A stretch of DNA of 8,511 nucleotides from an uncultured Planctomycetaceae bacterium (GTDB lineage Bacteria; Planctomycetota; Planctomycetia; Pirellulales; UBA1268). The position numbers were made by a program, and so were the translations under genes. Location of the stretch: contig CAISKG010000633.1 of the NCBI GenBank assembly GCA_903885855.1, positions 1 through 8,511 on the forward strand. Direction: 5' to 3'. This document shows, piece by piece, positions 1 through 7,382 of this stretch. The notes below the pieces were generated by a model. That model was not told the origin of the DNA. It saw nothing but the letters and a program-made list of their open reading frames with translations, and did no database searches. Position 1 is the first letter of the stretch; each line of letters begins with the position of its first letter.

Positions 1-98
1 CCCGCAGCCTCCGCCGCCATGGAGCTTCCTTGCGGGGCCGCGGCGCCGCTGGCGATACTGCCCCACCGGTTTCCGTCCCGTGGCCCCGGCCCCGCCCG
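1..98. other. Upstream stretch of the first gene, no supported feature
   Basis: This GC-rich stretch precedes the first gene. The frame of that gene is open back to the window edge with no stop, including a TTG at 30, so an N-terminal extension cannot be formally excluded. The predicted residues between 30 and 98 are Pro/Arg/Gly-rich and look non-coding. I see no clear -35/-10 promoter, ribosome binding site or terminator. An ATG at 19 opens a short frame that overlaps the real gene and lacks protein-like composition. Confidence 0.4.
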
Positions 99-2150
99 AT
101 GCACGCGATCCGCGATCGATCCCCCTCCGTCGCCCCCCGCCGCCCGCTCGGGGCGGCGGCGGTGCTCCTCCTTCTGGCGCTCGCCGCCCCGGCCCGCGCG
201 CAGCGCGCCCTCGTCGCCGAGCGGCCCTGGACCGACGCCACCGGGCAATTCACCGTCACCGCCACGCTGGTGGCGATCGACGGCGGCGTGATCACGCTCC
301 GCCAGCCCGACGGCATGGAACTCGAGATCGAGATCGATCAGTTGTCGCGTCTCGATCGGCTCGTGGCCCAGCGGGCCAAGCGGCGGCAGGGCCTGAAGAA
401 ATCCGACGCGGCCGCCGAGCCGGCGGCGTTCGACGTCGAGGCACGGGCGACCAACCATGTGGAATTCCCCCCCGTGCCGCTGCCGGCCCTGGCCGCCGAT
501 CCTGACGAGATGCCCCTCACGCTCCCGGCGGGACGCGTCGACATCCCCCGGGCCGACACCTTCGACCGGGTGGCGAAGATCGAGCCCGCCGGCGACGGCG
601 TGGTGCTCGTGGCGGTGGAGAACTCGACCCCGGGCCGGCCCCGGCCCACGAGGCTGGTCTGGGTGGCGCCGGGAAAGAAGACCGTGCTGGCCACGCACGA
701 CCTCGACGGCAGCGACATCGTCCTCGATTACCACCCCATCCTGGAGCGGCTGCTGACGGTGTCGCGCGAGAAATCGACCGCCGAGGGGGCGGCGCGGCAG
801 GTGCTCACCCTCTGGGATGTCGGCCCCGCGCGGAAGGCGGCGCTGCGGATCGCCACCTGGCGCGCCCCCTGCGGCGATCGGGAGCCGACGGCGCGGCTGC
901 CGTGGGGACGGATCGTCGACGACGCGCTCGTGCTCCACCGCAGCAGCCGGGAGGAGATCACCTGCTGGGACATCGACGCCAAGGCGGCCCGCTACCGGCT
1001 CGCGCAGTATCCCGGCCACTCGCCGGTGCCCGCGCTCTCCGGGGGGCGTCGACTCGTGGCCCTCCCCGACACCAAGCGGGTGCAGGTCTGCGACACCGCC
1101 ACGGGCAAGATCCTCGCCTCGCTGCCCACCGGGCCGGCCTGGGGCGTCGCCTTCGACGCCGCCGGGCGCCGCCTGGCGGTGGTGCAGGGGGGCGACGTGC
1201 AGGTGCACGACCTCACCGACCCCGCCGGCCCGATTCCCGTCTTCCGCGCCCAGGGCTGCCGCGTCAACGCCACGGCGCTGGCGTGGTGCGGCGACGACGG
1301 CCTCCTCGTGCAGTCGGCGGAGGGGCTGGCGGCGGTGCTGTGGTCGGCGTCGCGCGGGCTGCCGGTGTGGCGCTACGCGCTCACGCCGATGCAGGCCGGC
1401 GATTCGATCGACGACCTCGCCGAACGCGTCGCCGACGGGAAGTTCCTCTACGCCGCGCCCGCGAGCGCCCGCGGCGGCGGCGACGACCCCGCCGACGGCA
1501 CGCTGGCGGCGATCGTCTGCGCCGCGATCCCGGAGCCGGAGGTCGCGGCCGCGGCGGCCCAGTTGCCCGCCGGGCTGCCGGCGCTCGTCGAGCCGGGCAC
1601 GGTCGTGGCCACGAAGGTTCCGCCGAGCCCCGACCACGACCGCATGATCGCCGCCATGGGGAAGTCGTTCGAACGCAACGGCTGGATCCACGACGCCACC
1701 TCGCCGGCCGTCGCCGAGGCGGGCAAGTCGTCGGAGGGGACCGTCTCCTACACCGACGCCGAGGGGCGCGAGCGGCAGCTCAAGCAGGTGACCCCGACGA
1801 CGCTGCGCGCGGCGGTGGTGGTGCACGGGATCACGATCGTCGAGGCGCGGCTGTCGAGCGACATCCCCGACCGGCTCGTGCTGGCCGCCGGCGACACCGA
1901 GGCCGGGCTCGCGGCGCGGCTCCCGCCTCCCGATCTGTCGTGGCTCGAACGGCTGCGCCTTCCGGCGGTGCTCGTGGACGTCACCGAGGCCGACGGCCTG
2001 GGCACCTCCGAATGCACCGCCAAGGGCCTGGTGGCCAAGCGGCGACCGGTCCCCGAGCCCGTGGTCCCCGAGCCCGCCGCGCCCGAGCCCGCCGCGCCCC
2101 CGACGACGGCAGAGCCACCCCCTCCTTCCGCGCCCGCGCCGTCCCCCTGA
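99..2150 (+). CDS. Secreted SHD1-domain protein with probable beta-propeller and Pro-rich tail
   Basis: Predicted exported protein of 683 residues, of unknown function. I chose the ATG at 99 because it starts a good Sec signal peptide: a basic N-terminus, a hydrophobic core at about residues 18-30 (AAAVLLLLALAA) and a likely cleavage after ARA near residue 34. An in-frame TTG at 30 would put 23 implausible Pro/Arg-rich residues ahead of it. Residues ~42-90 (ERPWTDATGQF...DGMELEIEIDQLSRLD) match the SHD1 (SLA1 homology 1) module, which is very common in planctomycete secreted proteins. Residues ~160-430 hold WD/propeller-like blades, such as LTLWD (236-240), ITCWDI (287-292), VQVCDTATGK (328-337) and VQVHDL (367-372). 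The last ~35 residues are Pro/Glu/Ala-rich. There is no obvious Shine-Dalgarno. The gene ends 60 bases before the hydrolase and may be co-transcribed with it. SHD1 in eukaryotic Sla1 is a binding module, so a binding or scaffold role is inferred here, not shown. Confidence 0.82.
   Translation: MHAIRDRSPSVAPRRPLGAAAVLLLLALAAPARAQRALVAERPWTDATGQFTVTATLVAIDGGVITLRQPDGMELEIEIDQLSRLDRLVAQRAKRRQGLKKSDAAAEPAAFDVEARATNHVEFPPVPLPALAADPDEMPLTLPAGRVDIPRADTFDRVAKIEPAGDGVVLVAVENSTPGRPRPTRLVWVAPGKKTVLATHDLDGSDIVLDYHPILERLLTVSREKSTAEGAARQVLTLWDVGPARKAALRIATWRAPCGDREPTARLPWGRIVDDALVLHRSSREEITCWDIDAKAARYRLAQYPGHSPVPALSGGRRLVALPDTKRVQVCDTATGKILASLPTGPAWGVAFDAAGRRLAVVQGGDVQVHDLTDPAGPIPVFRAQGCRVNATALAWCGDDGLLVQSAEGLAAVLWSASRGLPVWRYALTPMQAGDSIDDLAERVADGKFLYAAPASARGGGDDPADGTLAAIVCAAIPEPEVAAAAAQLPAGLPALVEPGTVVATKVPPSPDHDRMIAAMGKSFERNGWIHDATSPAVAEAGKSSEGTVSYTDAEGRERQLKQVTPTTLRAAVVVHGITIVEARLSSDIPDRLVLAAGDTEAGLAARLPPPDLSWLERLRLPAVLVDVTEADGLGTSECTAKGLVAKRRPVPEPVVPEPAAPEPAAPPTTAEPPPPSAPAPSP
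2049..2099 (+). repeat. 15-base in-frame tandem repeat coding a PEPVV/PEPAA tail
   Basis: Three 15-base units start at 2049, 2064 and 2079, and a partial fourth follows. Each has the pattern (gtc/gcg)-ccc-gag-ccc-(gtg/gcc), coding VPEPV, VPEPA and APEPA. They make an extended Pro/Glu-rich tail near the C-terminus of the SHD1 protein, probably a flexible spacer. The unit length is a multiple of three, so changes in copy number would keep the frame. Confidence 0.75.
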
Positions 2151-2197
2151 CCCCGGCGGCAGCGCCGGCACCAACGCCGGCCCGACCCCTTCCCATC

Positions 2198-2204
2198 GGT
2201 GGAG
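2198..2204 (+). promoter_or_regulatory. Ribosome binding site of the hydrolase gene
   Basis: GGTGGAG lies 6 bases before the ATG at 2211 and is a good Shine-Dalgarno match. It overlaps an in-frame GTG at 2199, so it argues for the ATG at 2211 as the start rather than that GTG. Confidence 0.6.
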
Positions 2205-2210
2205 TCTCCC

Positions 2211-3122
2211 ATGCGCCGCGCAGGCTCTCGCCCGCTTCTGGTCGCCGTCGCCCTCGCGGCGTCCGGGTTCCTGGCCCGCGCCTCCGAGCCCGCGCCGCGG
2301 ATCGGCCTCTGGGACGGCCGCGCGCCGGTCGGGGCGCCGGGCAGCGACGAGCGGGAGGATGCCGATGCGTTTCTCACCGTCCATCTGCCCGCGGCCCGGG
2401 CCGGCGGCGGCCCCACGCCGGCGGTGGTGATCTGCCCCGGCGGCGGCTACGGCGGGCTCGTCACCGGGCCCGAGGGGGAGGGGATCGCCGCCTGGCTCGG
2501 CCGCCACGGGATCGCGGGGCTGGTGCTCGAGTACCGGCTGCCGAAGGGGCGGTCGTTCGTGCCGCTGGCCGACGCATCGCGGGCCATCCGCACGGTGCGA
2601 GCGAAGGCCAAGGAGTGGCGGATCGATCCGGGGAAGGTCGGCATCATGGGCTTCTCGGCCGGCGGCCACCTCGCCTCCACCGCCGCGACCCATTTCGACG
2701 CCGGCGACGCGACCGCCGCCGATCCGGTGGCGCGCGAGTCGTCGCGGCCCGACTTCGCGATCCTCGTCTATCCGGTGATCGTGATGGGGGAGGGGACGCA
2801 TGCGGGCTCCCGGGAGAACCTTCTCGGCAAGGATCCCCCGGCCGACCTCGCGGCGCTCTTCTCGAACGAGCGGCAGGTCACGGAGCGCACGCCGCCGACG
2901 TACCTCGCCCACGCCATCGACGACGGGCCGGTGCCGATCTCCAACAGCCGCGCGTTCCACGCCGCCTGCCGGGCCAAGGGCGTGACGAGCGAACTGCTCG
3001 AGTTGCCCTCCGGCGGCCACGGTCTCGACGGCTACAAAGGGCCCAACTGGGACGCCTGGCAGACCGGTAGCCTCGAGTGGCTCGCGTCGCTCGGGATCGC
3101 CCCCGCGGGGCCGGCCCGATGA
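2211..3122 (+). CDS. Secreted alpha/beta-hydrolase, carbohydrate-esterase-like
   Basis: A 303-residue serine hydrolase. A signal peptide (residues 1-24, hydrophobic LLVAVALAASGFLA, cleavage near ARA/S) predicts export. The core is intact: an oxyanion-hole loop CPGGGYGGL (75-83), the nucleophile elbow GFSAGGH (147-153, Ser149), an acid in AIDDGPVP (Asp238 most likely), and His270 in SGGHGL. The CPGGGY...EG..IA.WL...GI...VLEYRLP arrangement is typical of the BD-FAE/acetylxylan-esterase-like hydrolases often annotated as xylanase-associated esterases in Planctomycetota and Bacteroidetes. The likely reaction is removal of acyl esters from a polysaccharide, though a lipase or peptidase cannot be excluded. 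The ATG at 2211 is preferred over the GTG at 2199 because a GGTGGAG ribosome site sits 6 bases before it. The stop overlaps the start of the next gene (ATGA), which suggests translational coupling. Confidence 0.85.
   Translation: MRRAGSRPLLVAVALAASGFLARASEPAPRIGLWDGRAPVGAPGSDEREDADAFLTVHLPAARAGGGPTPAVVICPGGGYGGLVTGPEGEGIAAWLGRHGIAGLVLEYRLPKGRSFVPLADASRAIRTVRAKAKEWRIDPGKVGIMGFSAGGHLASTAATHFDAGDATAADPVARESSRPDFAILVYPVIVMGEGTHAGSRENLLGKDPPADLAALFSNERQVTERTPPTYLAHAIDDGPVPISNSRAFHAACRAKGVTSELLELPSGGHGLDGYKGPNWDAWQTGSLEWLASLGIAPAGPAR
3119..3122 (+). promoter_or_regulatory. ATGA stop/start overlap coupling hydrolase and lyase genes
   Basis: The TGA of the hydrolase (3120-3122) overlaps the ATG of the next gene (3119-3121). 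No strong separate ribosome site precedes that ATG, so re-initiation by terminating ribosomes is the likely route of translation. The overlap also fixes the start of the lyase: an earlier in-frame GTG at 3077 would add 14 residues, without similarity to the family, deep inside the hydrolase. Confidence 0.7.
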
Positions 3123-4468
3123 CGCCGGCGGCGCGCCTGCGCGGATTGCTGGCCCGACCGGGGCTCGTGCGCGCGATCGTCCCCCACGACGCCTTCACCG
3201 CGCGCGTCGCCGCGCAGGCCGGCGCCGAGATGCTCTTCCTCGGCGGCTTCGGCGTGGCGGCCAGCGCCCACGGCCTCCCCGATCTGGGGCTCCTCTCCTC
3301 GGGGGAGATGGCCGAGGCGGTGCGGCGGATCACCGCCCGCGTGGCGATCCCGCTGGTCGCCGACGGCGACACAGGCCACGGCGACGCGCCGGCGGTGGCC
3401 TGGACGGTGCGGCAGTTCGAGGGGGCGGGCGCCGCGGGGATGCTCCTCGAGGACCAGACCGAGCCGAAGCGCTGCGGCCATTTCGCCGGCAAGAGCGTGG
3501 TGCCGGTGGAGACGATGCTGGGGAGGCTCTCGGCGGCGCTGGCGGCGCGGCGCGATCCCGATTTCGTGATCGTCGCGCGCACCGACGCCCGCGCCGTCGA
3601 GGGCCTCGACGCCGCCATCGCGCGGGCGCGGCGCTACGCCGAGGCCGGCGCCGACATGGCCTTCGTCGAGGCGCCGCGGTCGGTCGCCGAGCTCGCGCGG
3701 ATCGCGGCCGAGGTGCCCCTCCCGAACCTCGCCAACATGCTCCCCGGCGGCGCGACGCCGCTGGTGGGCCTGGCCGAGCTCGAGCGGATGGGATTCAAGG
3801 TGGCGGTCGATCCCACCTCGTCGCTGGCGCTGGCGGGGGCCGCGATGCGGGCGCTGGTGCGCGCCTGGCTCGACGACGGATCGGTCGCGTCGCTGCGGCA
3901 CGGCATGCTCACCTTCGAGGAGCTCCAAGGCGCCGTGGGCGTCGGCGAGGTGCTGGGCTGGGGGGGCGCGGAGCCCTGGATGACGCCGACGCTCGTCGAG
4001 CATGCCGGGCTGCTGCTCGGGTCGTTCGCCCGGGTCGTCGGCCGTGAGCTCATGCCGCGCGGCGGAAGCCCCGAGGAGGAGGCCAGGCGTCTCTTCGAGG
4101 CCCCGACGGTGGTGGTGTCGCACGGCACCGAGGCCGATCCGGTGCTCAACTACGGCAACCGGCGGGCGCTGGCCCTGTGGGAGACCGCCTGGGGGGATTT
4201 CACGAAGACGCCCTCCCGGCTCACCGCCGAGCCCGTCCACCGCGACGAGCGCGCCCGGCTCCTCGACCGCACCCGTCGCGACGGCTTCGTCGACGACTAC
4301 GCCGGGATCCGCATCTCGCGACGGGGCAACCGCTTCCGGATCGACCAGGCGGTGGTGTGGAACCTCGTCGACGCCGCCGGCGCGTGCCGCGGGCAGGCCG
4401 CGGCGTTCGAGCGGTGGGCGCCGCTGCCTCCCGAGCCGGGGGAGGCCCGCGACGGGGAGGCTGGGTAG
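3119..4468 (+). CDS. Isocitrate lyase/PEP-mutase family enzyme fused to a MEKHLA domain
   Basis: A 449-residue two-domain protein with no signal peptide, so probably cytoplasmic. Residues 1-~280 form the ICL/PEP-mutase TIM barrel. Visible motifs are the substrate-loop equivalent LGGFGVAASAHGLPDLG (41-57), the metal-binding DGDTGHG (82-88), LEDQ (110-113), KRCGH (117-121) with catalytic Cys119, ARTDA (152-156) and VEAP (183-186). A Cys in K-R-C-G-H marks the C-C lyases (isocitrate, 2-methylisocitrate and 2,3-dimethylmalate lyase) rather than PEP mutase. The exact substrate cannot be told: the SGG of 2-methylisocitrate lyase PrpB is GGF here. Residues ~288-433 are a full MEKHLA domain (HAGLLLGSFARVVGREL, VSHGTEADPVLNYGNR, YAGIRISRRGNRF, VWNLVD, GQAAAFERW), a PAS-like module known from plant HD-Zip III proteins and from bacteria, mostly on its own. 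Known lyases of this family are ~290 residues, so the extra length is the fused domain. A metabolite-sensing or allosteric role for MEKHLA is inference. Confidence 0.85.
   Translation: MTPAARLRGLLARPGLVRAIVPHDAFTARVAAQAGAEMLFLGGFGVAASAHGLPDLGLLSSGEMAEAVRRITARVAIPLVADGDTGHGDAPAVAWTVRQFEGAGAAGMLLEDQTEPKRCGHFAGKSVVPVETMLGRLSAALAARRDPDFVIVARTDARAVEGLDAAIARARRYAEAGADMAFVEAPRSVAELARIAAEVPLPNLANMLPGGATPLVGLAELERMGFKVAVDPTSSLALAGAAMRALVRAWLDDGSVASLRHGMLTFEELQGAVGVGEVLGWGGAEPWMTPTLVEHAGLLLGSFARVVGRELMPRGGSPEEEARRLFEAPTVVVSHGTEADPVLNYGNRRALALWETAWGDFTKTPSRLTAEPVHRDERARLLDRTRRDGFVDDYAGIRISRRGNRFRIDQAVVWNLVDAAGACRGQAAAFERWAPLPPEPGEARDGEAG
3980..4417 (+). other. MEKHLA domain region of the lyase fusion
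   Basis: The region begins at an internal in-frame ATG (codon 288, just after Trp287) that is about where a stand-alone bacterial MEKHLA protein would start, and it runs to Trp433. The dense conserved core (SHGTEADPVLNYGNR..AL.LWE..W; YAGIRIS; VWNLVD; GQAAAFERW) is intact, which argues against decay. The linker from the barrel is only about 10-15 residues. The internal ATG could be a relic of two adjacent genes, or an internal start making free MEKHLA; no convincing ribosome site is visible before it. Confidence 0.75.
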
Positions 4469-4477
4469 ACTTTGGGG

Positions 4478-7363
4478 ATGGTCGCGTTGGGAAGGGGAAT
4501 CGCCGCGTCGGTGACCGCCACGGCCCTGGGCCTGGGAGCGATCCTGATCCTCGGCCTCGCCGGCAGGGCCCCCGAGTGCCGGGGGGCCGATCCGGCCGCC
4601 CTCGACCATTTCGAGCGGCACGTCCGGCCGCTCCTGGTGGAGCGCTGCCAGGGCTGCCACGGCGCGGGGAAGCAGTTCGCCGGGCTGCGGCTCGACGGGC
4701 CGGCGAATATCGCGGCCGGCGGCGATTCCGGTCCGGCGCTCGTGCCGGGACGGCCGGCGGAGTCGTCGCTCGTGGCGCGGGTGCGGCACGGCGACGAGGA
4801 CGTGCGCATGCCGCCCCCCGAAGCGGGGGAGCGCCTCGACGCCGCGGCGATCGGCCACCTCGAGGCGTGGATCGCGGCCGGGGCCCCCTGGCCCGACGCC
4901 CCCCCCGATCCCTCCGACCGCGCCGCACGCGAGCGCGACCACTGGGCCTTCCAGCCGCTCCCGCCGGCGGCGGCCGACGCCGCCGATCCGGCGGCGATCG
5001 ACCGCCTCGTCGACGCGCGCCTCGCCGAGGCCGGGCTCGAGCGGGCGCCGCCGGCCGACCCGCGCACGCTCGTGCGCCGCGTCACCTACGACCTCACCGG
5101 CCTGCCGCCCCAGCCCGAGGAGGTGGAGGCCTTCCTCGCGGACGCCTCCCCCGACGCCTACGAGCGGCTCGTCGACCGCCTCCTCGCCTCGCCCCGCCAC
5201 GCCGAGCACCAGGCGCGGCTGTGGCTCGACGTCGCCCGCTACTCCGACACCAAGGGCTACGTCTACGGCCGCGAGGAGCGTTTCTTCGTCCATGCCCCCG
5301 TGTACCGCGACTGGGTCGTCGACGCGGTCTCGCGCGATCTCCCCTACGACCGCTTCGTCACGCTGCAGTTGGCGGCCGACCGGCTCGTGCCCGAGGGGGA
5401 CCGCGACCTCGCGGCACTCGGCTTCCTCACCACCGGCCGGCGCTTCCTCGGCGTCACGCCCGACATCGTCGACGACCGCATCGACGTCGTCTCCCGGGGG
5501 CTGCTCGGGCTCACGATCGGCTGCGCCCGCTGCCACGACCACAAATACGATCCCATCGCCACCGCCGACTACTACGGGCTCTACGGGGTGTTCACGAGCT
5601 CCTCCGAGAAGCTCGTGCCGGTGGCGCGCCGCGCGGGGGTGGCGGAGCCCGCCCCCGACTTCGTCGCCGAACTCGAGAAGCGTCGACGGGCACTCGCGGA
5701 GACGAGCCTCCGCCTCCGCGCCGAGAACTCCGACCGCTTCCGGGCGCGGATCGCCGACTACCTCTTCGCGCAGAGCGAGCTCGAACGGTATCCCGAGCTC
5801 GGCTTCGACCAGATCATCGCCAAGGACGACCTGATCGCGAACATCGTGCGCCGCTGGCAGGCCTACCTGAGCCCCGATCGGGCCGCTTCCGATCCGGTGT
5901 TCGCGATCCTCGTCGCCCTCCTCCCGCTGCCCGCCGACGGCTTCCCCGGGACGGCCGCGGAGCGGATCGCGGCGCTGCGGGCCTCCGGCATCGCGCTCGA
6001 TCCGCGCGTCGCGGCGGCCTTCGAGACGCCCCCGGCCGGCTTCCGCGACGTCGCCGACCGCTACGGGAAGATCTTCGCCGAGATCGACGGGGCCTGGAGG
6101 CGGGCCTGCCAGCAGGCGGTGTCGGCGAGCGCCGCGCCCCCCGCGGCGCTGCCCGATCCCGCCGACGAGCGCCTGCGGCAGGTGCTCTACGGCCCCGAGT
6201 CCCCCTGCACGATCCCCGACGAGCCGATCGCCAACATCGAGACGCTGATGGATTCCGATTCCATCAACCAGATCTGGAAGGCGCAGAACGAGCTCGACCA
6301 GTGGCTCATCCCCCAGCCGCTCTCGGCGCCGCAGGCGCTCGTGCTCGTCGATCGCGGCACGCCGCAGGACGCGCAGGTCTTCCGCCGGGGCAACCCGGCC
6401 AACAAGGGGCCGCGCGTGCCGCGCCGGCTCCCCGCGGCGGCCACCGGGGGCGACCGGGGCCGGTTCCACGACGGCAGCGGCCGCCTCGAGTTGGCGGCGC
6501 AGATCGTCGCCCCGGACAACCCCCTCGCCACGCGCGTGTGGGTCAACCGGGTGTGGCGGCAGCACTTCGGCCGCGGCCTGGTGGAGACGCCGAGCGACTT
6601 CGGCCTCCGCGCCGATCCCCCCTCGCACCCCGAGCTCCTCGACACGCTCGCGGCCGGCTTCCTCGCCGACGGCCGGAGCACGCGGCGGCTCCACCGGCGG
6701 ATCGTCCTCTCCGGGGCCTACCGGCAGCAGTCCGTGCCGGCGGAGGCCGCGGTGCGGCGTGGCATGGAGGCCGATCCCGACAACCGCCTCCTGTGGCGCT
6801 TCCGGGCCCGGCGGCTGGAATGGGAGGCGTTCCGCGACTCGCTGCTCGCGGTGGCGGGCGACCTCGGCACCGACGCCCCCGGGGGCCGCGGTGACGACCT
6901 CCTCCCGCCGGGCCCCGGCCCGCACCGGCGCAGCGTCTACTGCCTCGTCGACCGGCAGTACGTGCCCGGCGTGATGAACGCCTTCGATTTCGCCAACCCC
7001 GATCTCCACGTGCCCAAGCGGCTCGAGACGACCGTGCCGCAGCAGGCCCTCTTCGCGCTCAACCATCCCTTCGTGGCGGAGCGGGCCCGGTCGCTCGTGC
7101 GCCGGGCGTGGCCCGAGCCCGGCGCCGATCCCGCCGCGATCGAGCGCGTGTGGCGGGCGGTGTTCCAGCGGCCGCCGTCGAGCGCCGAGCGTGAGGGGGC
7201 GATCGCCTTCGTGGCCGGCGCACCCGAGCCCGCGCCGCCGCCGCCGCCCGCTCCGCCGGAGGAGGGGAAGCCCGCGCCCCCGTCGCCGCCCCCCCCGTTG
7301 TCGCCGCGCGAGCAGCTCGTGCAGGCGCTCCTGCTTTCCAACGAATTCCTGTTCGTCGACTGA
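4478..7363 (+). CDS. Planctomycete cytochrome-type protein, PSCyt1-DUF1549-DUF1553
   Basis: A 961-residue exported or membrane-anchored protein. A hydrophobic N-terminal segment (about residues 8-29, SVTATALGLGAILILGLAG) acts as signal or anchor. PSCyt1 follows at ~42-140 with the haem motif CQGCH (57-61) and a likely distal Met in VRMPP (109-113). DUF1549 (PSCyt2) spans ~172-375, with LTGLPP, LWLDVARYSDTKGY (248-261) and a second CxxCH, CARCHDHKYDP (349-359). DUF1553 (PSD1) spans ~575-915, with VLVDRGTP, RRGNP, WVNRVWRQHFGRGLVETPSDFG and VPQQALFALN. A Pro-rich insertion (916-943) precedes the conserved end SNEFLFVD. Haem c binding is supported by the motifs; the electron-transfer partner and substrate of this family are unknown. 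The ATG at 4478 is 9 bases after the lyase stop. GGGGAGG at 4454-4460 is rather distant (17 bases), and an in-frame TTG at 4472 would add only two residues. The DUF1501 gene follows 19 bases later, the usual partner of this family. Confidence 0.9.
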   Translation: MVALGRGIAASVTATALGLGAILILGLAGRAPECRGADPAALDHFERHVRPLLVERCQGCHGAGKQFAGLRLDGPANIAAGGDSGPALVPGRPAESSLVARVRHGDEDVRMPPPEAGERLDAAAIGHLEAWIAAGAPWPDAPPDPSDRAARERDHWAFQPLPPAAADAADPAAIDRLVDARLAEAGLERAPPADPRTLVRRVTYDLTGLPPQPEEVEAFLADASPDAYERLVDRLLASPRHAEHQARLWLDVARYSDTKGYVYGREERFFVHAPVYRDWVVDAVSRDLPYDRFVTLQLAADRLVPEGDRDLAALGFLTTGRRFLGVTPDIVDDRIDVVSRGLLGLTIGCARCHDHKYDPIATADYYGLYGVFTSSSEKLVPVARRAGVAEPAPDFVAELEKRRRALAETSLRLRAENSDRFRARIADYLFAQSELERYPELGFDQIIAKDDLIANIVRRWQAYLSPDRAASDPVFAILVALLPLPADGFPGTAAERIAALRASGIALDPRVAAAFETPPAGFRDVADRYGKIFAEIDGAWRRACQQAVSASAAPPAALPDPADERLRQVLYGPESPCTIPDEPIANIETLMDSDSINQIWKAQNELDQWLIPQPLSAPQALVLVDRGTPQDAQVFRRGNPANKGPRVPRRLPAAATGGDRGRFHDGSGRLELAAQIVAPDNPLATRVWVNRVWRQHFGRGLVETPSDFGLRADPPSHPELLDTLAAGFLADGRSTRRLHRRIVLSGAYRQQSVPAEAAVRRGMEADPDNRLLWRFRARRLEWEAFRDSLLAVAGDLGTDAPGGRGDDLLPPGPGPHRRSVYCLVDRQYVPGVMNAFDFANPDLHVPKRLETTVPQQALFALNHPFVAERARSLVRRAWPEPGADPAAIERVWRAVFQRPPSSAEREGAIAFVAGAPEPAPPPPPAPPEEGKPAPPSPPPPLSPREQLVQALLLSNEFLFVD
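7223..7306 (+). repeat. Proline-rich low-complexity insertion in the cytochrome-type protein
   Basis: Codons 916-943 encode a run with about 20 prolines in 28 residues (PEPAPPPPPAPPEEGKPAP then PSPPPPLSP). It sits between the helical end of DUF1553 and its conserved last helix (EQLVQALLLSNEFLFVD). It includes C-rich homopolymer tracts near 7290-7298. The conserved ending after it shows that the frame is kept. Confidence 0.7.
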
Positions 7364-7382
7364 CCCCCGCCCGGGTACCCGC

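Noticed and set aside
2049..2150. PEP-rich tail of the SHD1 protein as a PEP-CTERM sorting signal
   Set aside because: It has repeated PEP triplets but lacks the transmembrane helix and basic end that a PEP-CTERM signal needs.
2151..2210. Repeated gccggc in the gap between the SHD1 and hydrolase genes as a possible terminator hairpin
   Set aside because: The copies can pair, but no T-run follows, and in DNA of this GC content such short self-complementary words are common.
902..3070. A 722-codon + strand frame overlapping the SHD1 and hydrolase genes
   Set aside because: Its translation is almost entirely Arg/Gly/Ala/Pro and spans a gene boundary; it is a +1/+2 frame shadow.
4177..6894. A 905-codon + strand frame overlapping the lyase and cytochrome-type genes
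   Set aside because: Arg-rich shadow frame with no domain motifs; the overlapping frames have clear family signatures.
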